Shown here: in pieces, positions 43,730 through 52,307 of the stretch
Position numbering within the stretch: the first letter of the stretch is position 1
Layout: each line of letters opens with the position of its first letter
DNA from: Macrosoma leucophasiata
Taxonomy: Eukaryota > Arthropoda > Insecta > Lepidoptera > Hedylidae
Direction: 5' to 3'
Assembly: GCA_036365455.1 (NCBI GenBank)
Contig: JAWQUS010000025.1
Location: 26,324,001 to 26,388,000 of the forward strand
DNA: 64,000 nucleotides
Made by a program: the position numbers and the translations under genes
The notes under the pieces: generated by a model
What the model was told of the DNA's origin: nothing
The model's database searches: none
What the model saw: the letters and a program-made list of their open reading frames with translations, nothing else

Positions 43730-44427
43730 GTGCGGCGTTGACATATCGAACGAAGTGCAATTTGGGAGTCACATTGAGTGTAAGACCAAGTTGGCATCCA
43801 AAAAACTAGGGGTGCTTAACAAAGCGAGGCAGTATTTCAAATCGGGGCAGCTATTACAGCTTTATAAGGCCCAAGTGCGGCCCCATCTGGAATACTGCTC
43901 TCATTTGTGGGCGGGAGCCCCCAAATATCAACTTGGTCCACTCGACTCCCTACAAAGACGCGCCGTTCGTATTGTTAACGACCCAGGACTTACTGACAGG
44001 CTCGAACATCTGAGCCTGCGCAGAGACGTTGGGAGTCTATGCGTTTTTATGCCGTCTCTACAATGGCGAGTGCTCTGTCGAACTGTTCGACATGGTGCCA
44101 CCGTCTCTTTTCCTACACCGCACTACCCGCCGAAGAGAGAAGTTCCACCCTCACCGACTGGACACTTGGCAATGTTCAACGGTGCGGTTCTCACGTTCGT
44201 TTTTGCCCAGAACGTATAAATTGTGGAATGAACTTCCCTCTGAGGTGTTCCCTCGGTGCTACAATATGGGGTTCTTCAAAAGTGGCGTCAAAATAGTCCT
44301 TCAGGGCTGGCAGCGCGTTGGCGACTCCCCTGGTGTTGCAAATGTTCATAGGCGACGGTGACCACTTTCCATCAGGTGGCCCGTCTGCTTGTCTGTCAAT
44401 CTTTTGACAAAAAAACAAAAAAAAAAC
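43730..44427 (+). pseudogene. CR1-like LINE 3' end inserted in the host LINE
   Basis: This is the 5'-truncated end of a reverse transcriptase ORF. Translated in consecutive frames it reads GVLNKARQYF, VRPHLEYCSHLWAGAP and LDSLQRRAVRIV, then after a frameshift near 44040, TTRRREKFHPHR, FLPRTYKLWNELPSEVFP and GWQRVG. The last ~30 bp is A-rich. It lies in the opposite orientation to the host LINE. The near-duplicate AATTTGC / AATTTTGC on the two sides is the likely target duplication, because removing the insert rejoins the host LINE codons (TKELA to NYEEL) in frame. It is the longest of three copies in the window. Confidence 0.85.
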
Positions 44428-44754
44428 TCAATTTTGCTAACTCTTTTGTATTTTTGTTTACTAATAGTTTCATAAATCTAATTTGTAACAATTTTATTTT
44501 ATCTAAGTAAGTCTTAAAAGTACGGCCATAGCACGCCATTCCATACGAGATTCCATGATGGAACTTTACTAGCACATACCTCTGAGTTTGTCGCACAATT
44601 GGGTGATGTGTGTCTTCCAAGAAAAATTGTAATCTATAATTAGACCCAGGTACCCGTACTGTTCCACCACCTCAATCTCCGCACATGTTCACGGCCTCCC
44701 GACACGGAGGTCCGTACCGTGGATGTCGCGAGCATGCAAACATTCATAGCTATG

Positions 44755-45293
44755 GAAAGAAAATTTGACTTCAGGCGATACTCGAACTCGCGGCCTACTG
44801 GGAATCTAGTCCAGCCGCTCTTCCAATTAAGCTACTGAAGTCCTGCCCGATTTGTCAAATATTTCCTTCACATTTATTGCATTGCTTTATGGTAGCAGCA
44901 GCGCCATCTATTGCCAACTATGCTAGTTAGGCAACCGATATAATAGACTTTGCAGTTTATTGAATATCGTAAAGAAGTCGCTTTTACCCTTAATAATTGT
45001 TTTTTTATATTATTTCGCATTAACACATGCTTGTGAAATATATTTTATTTTAAAGAAAAATGGAAAGAAAATTTGACTTCAGGCGAGACTCGAACTCGCG
45101 GCCTACTGGGAATCTAGTCCAGCACAGGACAGGATTGGACAGGACTTCAGTAGCTCAATTGGAAGAGCGGCTGGACTAGATTCCCAGTAACCCGCGAGTT
45201 CGAGTCTCGCCTGAAGTCAAATTTTCTTTCCATTTTTCTTTAAAATAAAATATATTTCACAAGCATGTGTTAATGCGAAATAATATAAAAAAA
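44755..45293 (+). mobile_element. T1 composite: single tRNA-like unit plus fold-back pair, 15-bp target duplication
   Basis: This is a 539-bp insertion flanked on both sides by the same 15 bases, ACATTCATAGCTATG (44740-44754 and 45294-45308). It contains one antisense tRNA-like core (44767-44842) with its tail. It then has an inverted pair of cores (antisense from 45075, sense 45143-45218) whose flanks are also mirror images out to TTTCGCATTAACACATGCTTG. It ends in AAAAAAA directly before the right duplication, which suggests retroposition of an RNA able to fold on itself. Joining the LINE across the duplication leaves the LINE frame intact. Confidence 0.85.
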
Positions 45294-45510
45294 ACATTCA
45301 TAGCTATGCCCCACAATGTGCGGTGACCTCCCGATACCCTTTATGTAGGGAGATCGCACATTCATACATTTTGTTTTGTTTACATTAATTCAAATTCCGT
45401 TATCATGTGCCCATTTTGTGATTTTGTGAATTCTTCCTGCATTTTACTTTCAATTATGTTTATATCTTTATCTGCGTATACTAAACAAGTGTCATCAGCG
45501 TACATATGAC

Positions 45511-45715
45511 AACCCGGTTAGTCCAGCGGTGTGAGATGACCGTTTGATTCGAAGGGTCGCGGGTTCGATTCCCGCTCCGGGACAAATGTTTGTATGGCCT
45601 ACAGATATTTGTTTCGGATCTGTGTGTTTGTGTATGTGTTGTATGTGTACAACGCCACAGGTTTATACCTACTGTGGGCTGCGAGTGTAAGCGTATAAGC
45701 GTGTGTACATTGCAC
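45511..45715 (+). mobile_element. SINE-B copy inserted in the host LINE
   Basis: This is a tRNA-derived SINE. An A-box-like AGTCCAGCGG and a B box GGTTCGATTCC are followed by the family body (TTTGTATGGCCTACAGATATTTG, then TGTGTGTTTGTGTATGTG). It separates the GVPTGSVLGP and YADD parts of the LINE. The right boundary is approximate and some LINE codons appear to have been lost at the junction. Confidence 0.75.
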
Positions 45716-46062
45716 ATACTGTCGACATGCATTATGTACCCAACGGGGCCTAACACAGAGCCGGTTGGTACTCCGCAGGCAACAGGTCTAGGCTCTCCGA
45801 AAACACCGTGAATTACGGTTTGCAACGTAACCTAACCTAACCTAACAGTGAGGTAGGCGTGAAACCACTCTTTGAGTGGTCCTTCGACTCCGTAGTCCTC
45901 CATAGCCTGAAGCAGCTGGTGGTGTTCCAGGGTGTCAAATGCTTTTTTAAAATCAATAAAGACCACCACCACCTGCTTCCGCTGGTCTAGGCACTGATTT
46001 ATGTCATCAGTGAATTGCGCCAAGGCTGTTGCCGTGCTCCGTCCCCGCCGGAAACCATGCTG

Positions 46063-46073
46063 CGTGTCTGATA

Positions 46074-46106
<33 letters not shown>
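46063..46106. repeat. (TA)n microsatellite at the LINE junction
   Basis: About 15 TA units mark where the host LINE coding sequence stops. A repeat tail (GCGAAGCCGGGGCAGGTCGC) follows. Confidence 0.85.
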
Positions 46107-46109
<3 letters not shown>

Positions 46110-46182
46110 TGCTATCCGTGCGAAGCCGGGGCAGGTCGCTGGTAATATATATAATATTGAAATTAATTTTGAAATAGTTCTC

Positions 46183-46476
46183 ACTGGTGGTAGAGCTCCA
46201 GTGACGGAGCTCGCGGGCGTAGGCACCACCGCATTACCTAATATACTTGCCGCTAAATGGTAGTGTTTAGCACTATCGTGTTCCGGTCAGGTGGTAATGT
46301 ACGGCCCTGTAATTTCCGGCACAGAGGCATAACACCTTAGGCCTCAGGAGTGGTAACGCATCTGCATTTTGACCTCGGTCTTTGTGTGGGTGTCTATAGG
46401 CTGCAGTCATCACTTAACATCAATGTGTACTGCATGCTTGTTTGCCACTTCCTTTACATAAAAAAAAAAAAAAAAA
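46183..46476 (+). mobile_element. M family copy, full length with A tail
   Basis: ACTGGTGGTAGAGCTCCAGTG, TATACTTGCCGCTAAATGG, TACGGCCCTGTAATTTCCGG, GGCTGCAGTCATCACTTAAC and a 16-base A tail. The best reference copy for the family (about 294 bp). Confidence 0.9.
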
Positions 46477-46559
46477 GGTAAAAAAGACAAAATAAAATAG
46501 TCACTTTTATGTTAAAATCAAATTGCGATTCTTAATGATAAATAGCAAGAACAATAAGA

Positions 46560-47082
46560 AATCTATATTATAAAAATAAGTCGGGTTTTCCTTCCTGACG
46601 CTATAACTCCAGAACGCACGAACCGATTTCCACGCATTCGTTGAAAAGGTCTCCGGCTCCGTGAGGTTTATAGCAATGGAAAATTCAGGAAATAATATTT
46701 ATTAAGTGACAACTGCCTCGGTAGCCTAGTGGTAGCAGGCCACTACTACTACGCTGAGGTCCTGGGTTCGATTCCCGGGTAGGGGGTTATCAGAGATAAT
46801 GGTGTAAAGTCCTTTATCTCTGGTTCTATTGGGATTTTTCCATTTTCTGGAAATTTCCCAGTACCTCGAAGTTTGGTAATGTACCCGGAGATGTCAACAG
46901 GCTCGTCGCCTGTTACATGGGCCAAAACGTAACCGGCGAATCGTGGGTGTTTGCATGTATGCTTGAATGCATGCATTCACCTCTGCCTACCCCTTCGGGG
47001 ATTACAGGCGTGAAGTTACGTTACGTTGAAGTTACGTTAAGCGACATCCTTGCGGGCGAAGCCGCGGGCAACAGCTAGTATA
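46560..47082 (+). repeat. Dispersed repeat interrupted by SINE-A
   Basis: Left part 46560-46711 (CTATATTATAAAAATAAGTC, then AACCGATTTCCACGC) and right part 47037-47082 (TTGCGGGCGAAGCCGCGGGC, then AACAGCTAGT) are the two halves of one element. Its ending is shared with the repeat at 63748-63955. The middle is the SINE-A copy. Confidence 0.7.
46712..47036 (+). mobile_element. SINE-A, full-length copy inside another repeat
   Basis: Begins ACTGCCTCGGTAGCCTAGTGG (A box TAGCCTAGTGG) with B box GGTTCGATTCC, then the family body (TTTATCTCTGGTTCTATTGG, CCCGGAGATGTCAACAGG) and the terminal CCCCTTCGGGGATTACAGGC. It is flanked by TTAAGTGACA (46702-46711) and TTAAGCGACA (47037-47046), a one-mismatch target duplication. 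It splits the surrounding repeat at 46560-47082. Confidence 0.85.
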
Positions 47083-47220
47083 GTATGAAGACGCTCGGCG
47101 CTAACCAAGTGTAACGTAGCGGTGGATAAGACTTCAACGCGCTACTGACCCATTGCCACGTCACGTACCGTACACAAGTGTTCGTATCTTGAACTATATT
47201 CACTTTGTCAATACTATGTT

Positions 47221-47640
47221 ATTTTTATATTATTTCGCATGAACACATGCTTGTGAAATATATTTTATTTTTAAAGAAAAATGGAAAGAAAAATTTGACT
47301 TCAGGCGAGACTCGAACTCGCGACCTACTGGGAATCTAGTCCAGCCGCTCTCCCAATTGAGCTACTGAAGCCCTGCCCGATTTGTCAAATCTTTCCTTCA
47401 CATCTATTGCATTGCTTTATGGTAGCAGCAGCGCCATCTATTACCAACTATGCTAGTTAAGCAATGCAATAGATGTGAAGGAAAGATTTGACAAATCGGG
47501 CAGGGCTTCAGTAGCTCAATTGGAAGAGCGGCTGGACTAGATTCCCAGTAGGTCGCGAGTTCAAGCCTCGCCTGAAGTCAAATTTTTCTTTCCATTTTTC
47601 TTTAAAAATAAAAAATACTATGTTGTTTGAATATATTATA
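47221..47640. mobile_element. T1 fold-back pair, 153-bp arms
   Basis: Arms 47263-47415 and 47461-47613 are inverted and match at all but about three positions around a 45-bp loop. Each arm holds a complete tRNA-like core (47297-47372 antisense, 47504-47579 sense). The arms share two variants absent from other T1 copies (GGGCTTCAG instead of GGACTTCAG; AGGTCGCGAG instead of AGGCCGCGAG), so one arm was copied from the other. Confidence 0.9.
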
Positions 47641-48031
47641 TTAGGTTGGGGAAAAAGTTTCTTCGCATTTTTTAAGATAATTCAAAACATTTTTTAATAA
47701 AGTTTATTTAAATTTAACTAAAGTATGTATGTACCATTTTGTTATGGACCATAAACATCCCAAATTTTTTTCGCTGCTTGCGTTGCTGTTTTACCTTTTT
47801 TGTAGTAAAATTTTAAAATGTATTGAATTTCTTCATTAGATTCACTCATCTTGACAGTACGAAAAACAAATGAAAATCACACATTTGCCTAATTTGAATT
47901 TGGAATTATGTTCTTTACAACTTTAACTTTCAATGATACCAAAACCAGCCAGATACAAATACTACAGCCAAAGAGATTTTATTACAAGTTCATACATACT
48001 ATAATGCGAAAAGACTTTTTTCCCAACCTAT
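47641..48031 (-). mobile_element. Internally deleted mariner-like element
   Basis: Terminal inverted repeats AGGTTGGGGAAAAAGTTTCTTCGCAT (left, one end read as in the sequence) and the complementary TAATGCGAAAAGACTTTTTTCCCAACCT (right) are flanked by TA. Inside lies the start of a transposase on the minus strand (separate entry); the catalytic domain is gone. A total of ~390 bp indicates a large internal deletion, i.e. a MITE-like mariner derivative. Confidence 0.8.
47742..47849 (-). pseudogene. Mariner transposase N-terminal remnant, 35 codons
   Basis: The minus-strand ATG at 47847-47849 opens a 35-residue frame to TAA at 47742-47744. It reads MSESNEEIQYILKFYYKKGK and then TATQAAKKIWDVYGP, which looks like the first helix-turn-helix of a mariner transposase (roughly 350 residues when complete). 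The frame is undamaged up to the deletion point. It cannot catalyse transposition. Confidence 0.7.
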
Positions 48032-48485
48032 TATGTTCTTAGGTTTTTGCGAGCTACTCACTGAAATAAAACTATTTTTACGAATTTATCTCGCGTTCAT
48101 GAAACTAAAATGAGTTTTAAAATCAACTAAGACCATAGAAAGACCTCTAGAGCAACACCAGAGGGGAGTAGCCATATGCAGGCTTTCCCCTCTGTCGAAG
48201 CACAAGCCCAAATGGGCCTATACCTGTCGCCTAGATGTTTAAATGTGTGCGTGAAATTGTTTCTGTATTTTGTTAAAGTCAAGGTGTGAGTTTCGTAGTA
48301 ATAGACGATTTTTGTAGTGTGCGTGTGTGTCGCACGTATTTCCCCCCGCAAAAGATGGCAGACTGTTTTGCATCGGTAATAAACGCTATGGCTACTCCCC
48401 TCCCCTCCGGTCCGCCGCGGCCGGTGGCCCGTGTTGCTCTATGGCAAGACTCCATAAGATACTTACTGGTGAACAGAAGATTTTT
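48032..48485. other. Unannotated DNA with a G/C-richer patch
   Basis: 48385-48440 (CTCCCCTCCGGTCCGCCGCGG, CCGGTGGCCCGTGTTGC) resembles an element tail. No gene recognised; the open frames here overlap the M copy and are rejected. Confidence 0.3.
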
Positions 48486-48769
48486 ACTGGTGTTAGAGCC
48501 TCCAGTGACGGAGCTCGCGGGCGTAGGCACCGCATTACCTAATATACTTGCCGCTAAATGGTAGTGTTCAGCACTATCGTGTTCCGGCCGGGTGGTAATG
48601 TACGGCCCTGTAATTTCCGGCACAGAGGCATATCACCTAATGCCTCAGGAGTGGCAGCGCATCTGCATTTTGACCTCTGGTCATTGTGTGGGTGATTATA
48701 GGCTGCAGTCATCACTTAACATCAATGTGAACTGCTTGTTTGTCACTTTTATTACATAAAAAAAAAAAA
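48486..48769 (+). mobile_element. M family copy
   Basis: ACTGGTGTTAGAGCCTCCAGT, GACGGAGCTCGCGGGCGTAGG, TTCCGGCCGGGTGGTAATG and TTTATTACATAAAAAAAAAAA. Full length with small deletions. Confidence 0.85.
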
Positions 48770-48889
48770 GATACCATAAAGTCATTTTTGCGTTAATCCT
48801 GAACGCTACGCAAGCGTTTACGAAATCGATGAAGATAAGCTACATGTACATTTTTCAAATTGCTGTCGGACAAATGTCACCTCAGTCTG

Positions 48890-48975
48890 CCCGGGACTGC
48901 GGCAGCTGAAAAGCGACCGAAACGTCGGGTTGATTTTTAAAACCATTTTATTTTAACATACCCGAGATAAATCCG
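48890..48975. repeat. GACCGAAACGTCGGG repeat fragment
   Basis: GCGGCAGCTGAAAAGCGACCG leads into AAACGTCGGGT (motif at 48913-48930), followed by AT-rich sequence ending GATAAATCCG. It shares its core with 4588-4605 and 58901-58918. Confidence 0.5.
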
Positions 48976-49690
48976 TAAAAATAGTTTTATTTCAATGTTT
49001 GAATATGATTTTTAGTAATAATGCTGTCTTTTTTACTCGGTTGCGCGGTCCAAAGGGTGTAATGTGCTTATTAGTCTATACGTATATAGGTGAGTATTTG
49101 ATTTCTCATCACAGAAAAATGTATCGATGATTGATGATAAATAAAGGTTCATTACGGCTCAGATCGAACCTTTATTTACTGCTGGAACATGAGTAGTCTA
49201 GTAGGTCAAGCGACTGGGATAGTTATCCTGAGGTAGCAGCTTCAATCCTTGCCCAAGGTCATTTTTTCTATATTAGCTGAGCTGTATCTTCGAAAGTTAG
49301 TTTGCCGTATTACTTATTTGTTATGAACATGTTGATTTTAATATGATCCAAAAATGGATAGTGCAAATAGGAGTGTGAAAAAATTAGAAAAAAATTTATT
49401 AAACATAAATAAAAACCACCATCTCAGTTCTAACAATAAAAGTAAAAAAAGTTTAAATATTAGATAAATATTAGTTTCACAGTCTTTCTCTGTATAAATA
49501 TAGTATTTTTTCTCAATTTTAGGAATGTAGTACCTATCACTAAATATGATATAATAAATCCAGGTTTTATAACACTAAGCCTAGGGTTGCACCACGATGT
49601 TTGTTAAAGTTAAAGGTATTGTAACATTTCATATCCTTATCTAACTTAAAGAAATCTGTTACAGTTAGAGAAGAATTGTACTATTGAGTT
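48976..49690. other. AT-rich DNA with a T2 fragment
   Basis: 49190-49262 (AGTAGTCTAGTAGGTCAAGCG, TAGTTATCCTGAGGTAGC) is a diverged plus-sense T2 core. No gene in the rest. Confidence 0.45.
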
Positions 49691-49945
49691 TTCGCAATAA
49701 CACATGCGAGTGAACTTTATAAATTAAAGAAAAAACGGAAGAAAAATTTTACTTCGGGCAGGAATCAAACCTGCGACCTCAGGATAACCAGCCCAGCCGC
49801 TTTACCACTAAGCTACCGAAGTCCCACACCGATGCCTCAAATTTTGCCTTCCCGTTTTGATTTTTAACCGATTTAGGGTGGGTGAACGACATCCATTGAT
49901 AACTAATTAATAGCTATGCAACCAATATGATCGACTTTAATAATT
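49691..49945 (-). mobile_element. T2 tRNA-like element, near full length
   Basis: TTTTCGCAATAACACATGCGA, ACTTCGGGCAGGAATCAAACC, CAGCCGCTTTACCACTAAGC, ACACCGATGCCTCAAATTTTG and AACTAATTAATAGCTATGC. It is followed directly by a T1 fold-back, and the T2 tail (CAATTATTAAGGGAACAGC) appears inverted at about 50292. Confidence 0.75.
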
Positions 49946-50275
49946 GTTTATATTATTTCGCATTAACACATGCTTGTGAAATATAATTTATTTTTAAAGA
50001 AAAATGGAAAGAAAAATTTTTGACTTCAGGCGAGACTCGAACTCGCGGCCTACTGGGAATCTAGTCCAGCCGCTCTTCCAATTGAGCTACTGAAGTCCTG
50101 CCCGATTTGTCAAATCCTGCTACCATAAAGCAATGCAATAGATGTGAAGGAAAGATTTGACAAATCGGGCAGGACTTCAGCAGCTCAATTGGAAGAGCGG
50201 CTGGACTAGATTCCCAGTAGGCCGCGAGTTCGAGTCTTGCCTGAAGTCAAATTTTTCTTTCCATTTTTCAAACAT
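49946..50275. mobile_element. T1 fold-back pair, 117-bp arms
   Basis: Antisense core 50022-50097 and sense core 50173-50248. Arms 49999-50116 and 50154-50270 surround a ~37-bp spacer. One arm adds two T residues and the cores differ at a few bases (TAGCTC versus CAGCTC). The outermost right arm lacks the ACACATGCTTG leader present on the left. Confidence 0.85.
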
Positions 50276-50479
50276 AAATAAATAGTACAATTATTAAGGG
50301 AACAGCAACATCTTAACGATATTGTATAAACTGCAAAGTCTTCCGTTAGGACCACCAAGTTTCGTCATAGACGGCTATACATTCTTAATTAATAAATAAA
50401 TAATAAAAACAACTGAAAACAAATATAATATTATTAAAAAAAAAGTATCGCGAACAGACACAATTTAAGAATAAAAATA

Positions 50480-50640
50480 CTTGTACTATTTATTTTTCGC
50501 AATAACACATGCGAGTGAACTTAAGAAATTAAATAAAAAACGGAAAGAAAAATTTGACTTCGGGCAGGAATCGAACTTGCGACCTCAGGATAACCAATCC
50601 AGTCGCTTTATCACTAAGCTACCAAAGTCCCTAGATTGAA
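50480..50640 (-). mobile_element. T2 tRNA-like element
   Basis: TTTTTCGCAATAACACATGCG, CGGAAAGAAAAATTTGACTTC, GGGCAGGAATCGAACTTGCG and CGCTTTATCACTAAGCTACC. The body beyond the core is missing. Confidence 0.75.
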
Positions 50641-51404
50641 ATCTTAATATATATAAATCTCGTGTCACAATGTTTGTCCTCAATGGACTCCTAAACCACT
50701 TAACCGATTATAATAAAATTCGCAAACCATGTGCAATTCGATTCAACTTGAGAGATAGGATAGCTTACATTACGCTATGACTAATAGGAGCAGAGCAGCG
50801 CGGGCGAAGCCGGGGCGGGCCGCTAGTACTTAATAATTTCTCGAACAGACTTCCACATAAACTAATTAAAGGCGTTGTTTCAAGCTCCGCGAACACCATA
50901 ATGAATTTAACGAAACATTTCACCAACCACACCCATCTCTAAACGGAACACGTTCGGTATTCGCAAATCAAACAGGCGTGAGAACTATCCACATAATGAA
51001 GGCAAGATTAACGGTCACCCGAACATCGGTGTAGAGTGACCCATTATTATTGAACTATGCTGTTCTGTGCAATTTTTTTTTTATGTTCCTTGCTGGAATT
51101 TCGTCTGACGAGTCTATAAGATTCGTCATGTCTCTCTGTCCGTCCGTATGTCACAACTACTTTACTCCGAAACAAATAAGACTACATTCTTTAAACTCGG
51201 TGGGTATATAGATCTATTTTGCGAACCGCCTTATGATTTCTGTACCAATATGAAAATCATTATAATGTATCCATATATAATGTAATTGTAAAACGTATCT
51301 AATGTACGTTTTTTTTTTAACTTTTAATAATATTTAATAATCTTTAGTACAAATATTTTTTATAAAAACCTTAAACTATCTTAAAATTAATAAATGAAGC
51401 AGTT
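50641..51404. other. AT-rich DNA with a GCGAAGCCGGGGCGGGCCGC tail
   Basis: 50650-50825 (AATATATATAAATCTCGTGTC through GCGGGCGAAGCCGGGGCG) is a dispersed repeat ending in CGCTAGTA. The rest has no gene. Confidence 0.45.
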
Positions 51405-51654
51405 ATGCATCAAAAAAATCCACTTCGCTGTCGTACTGCGGCAAAGTTCCCAGAAGGCTGGCAGTATTGTCACGTTGAATGGCAATGCTTATTCTCTGGC
51501 CGAAATATTGGCCAGCCCTCTGGTCACGGGAAGTGTCGAGCAATCGCTTCGCAATGTCTCCAAATAAGAGACGAGCACTGGGACCCCATGGACCTAGAGT
51601 TTATTGTAAAACATCTTAAAAATCTCCCTGCCTCCTGGCCGTAACCTGCAGAGG
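51405..51654. repeat. Chimeric repeat fragment left of the LINE end
   Basis: The sequence around 51440-51550 (ending GTCACGGGAAGTGTCG) matches the reverse complement of 58470-58535, which also carries the AGAGAATAAGCATT string. It is therefore repeat DNA and not a host exon, although a 79-residue open frame runs through it. Confidence 0.5.
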
Positions 51655-51885
51655 CCAATATGGAAATCGCTTAATCGTCTGCGAACCCAGGTTGGTTGCT
51701 GCAGGGAAAACCTGGTTAAGTGGGGTTTCTCAGCCAATACGATGTGCGACTGTGGAGAATCCGTTCAGACGAAGGCTCATCTGATGGTTTGCCCTCTGTG
51801 TCCCACTAGCTGCTCCACAAGCGACCTTAGCGGGGCTACGGATAATGCGGTGGCCATTGCCAAGTTTTGGGACAAGATTCTTTAA
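51655..51885 (+). pseudogene. Non-LTR retrotransposon ORF2 C-terminus
   Basis: An open stretch of 76 residues to TAA at 51883-51885 reads SLNRLRTQVG, then a cysteine cluster CDCGESVQTKAHLMVCPLCP, then AVAIAKFWDKIL. This arrangement (R-T-x-V/G-x-C, then C-D-C-G...H-L...C-P-L-C) is the familiar C-terminal zinc-knuckle-like end of insect LINE proteins. Upstream sequence (51405-51650) belongs to a different or inverted repeat, so the junction is chimeric. Confidence 0.75.
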
Positions 51886-52007
51886 AACTTAATACATTTC
51901 GCTTTGAAGTCGTTGAGACAAAAAAGAAGGAGATCTTAAAAAATATTAGAATTTTAAACATTTTCGGCGGGTTGGCCACTAACCCCCAACACCTCCATCA
52001 ATCCGCA

Positions 52008-52302
52008 TTTTTTTTTTTTTTTTTATGTAATGGAAGTGGTAAACAAGCATGCAGTTCACATTGATGTTAAGTGATGACTGCAGCCTATAGACACCCACAC
52101 AAAGACCAAGGTCAAAATACAGATGCGTTACCACTCCTGAGGCCTAAGGTCTTATGCCTCTGTGCCGGAAATTACAGGGCCGTACATTACCACCTGACCG
52201 GAACACGATAGTGTTGAACACTACCATTTAGCGGCAAGTATATTAGGTAATGCGGTGGTGCCTACGCCCGCGAGCTCCGTCACTGGAGCTCTACCACCAG
52301 TA
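52008..52302 (-). mobile_element. M family, full-length minus copy
   Basis: T run, TATGTAATGGAAGTGGTAAAC, GTTCACATTGATGTTAAGTG, CTATAGACACCCACACAAAG and CTCTACCACCAGTAAAA. The A tail (17 bases as T) is intact. Confidence 0.9.
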
Positions 52303-52307
52303 AAAAT

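Larger units (their letters stand above)
43420..46062 (-). pseudogene. Broken non-LTR retrotransposon (host LINE), reverse transcriptase region, with three later insertions
   Basis: Read on the minus strand, four separated pieces form one reverse transcriptase in order. Piece 1 (about 46062-45716) carries GFRRGRSTA, then FIDFKKAFD (45934-45960) and a GVPTGSVLGP motif (about 45747-45776). Piece 2 (about 45510-45294) carries the catalytic YADD (45491-45502). Piece 3 (about 44754-44428) carries EVVEQYGYLGLIIDY and thumb-like sequence. Piece 4 (43729-43420) carries the C-terminal VPTIFNSLP pattern. The gaps are a SINE-B copy, a T1 composite and a CR1-like LINE end. In-frame stops and a three-unit TTAGG stretch (45831-45845) show it is dead. 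The 5' portion and the endonuclease are missing; piece 1 ends at an (AT)n tract. It is of Jockey/CR1 type in general appearance; the exact clade is not determined. Confidence 0.85.

Noticed and set aside
43755..44361. Overlapping frames as a host gene
   Set aside because: They translate to LINE reverse transcriptase C-terminal sequence and have two further copies in the window.
47504..47579. T1 cores as functional tRNA genes
   Set aside because: The anticodon arm is mismatched, isotype cannot be assigned, and many copies sit inside mobile fold-back units.
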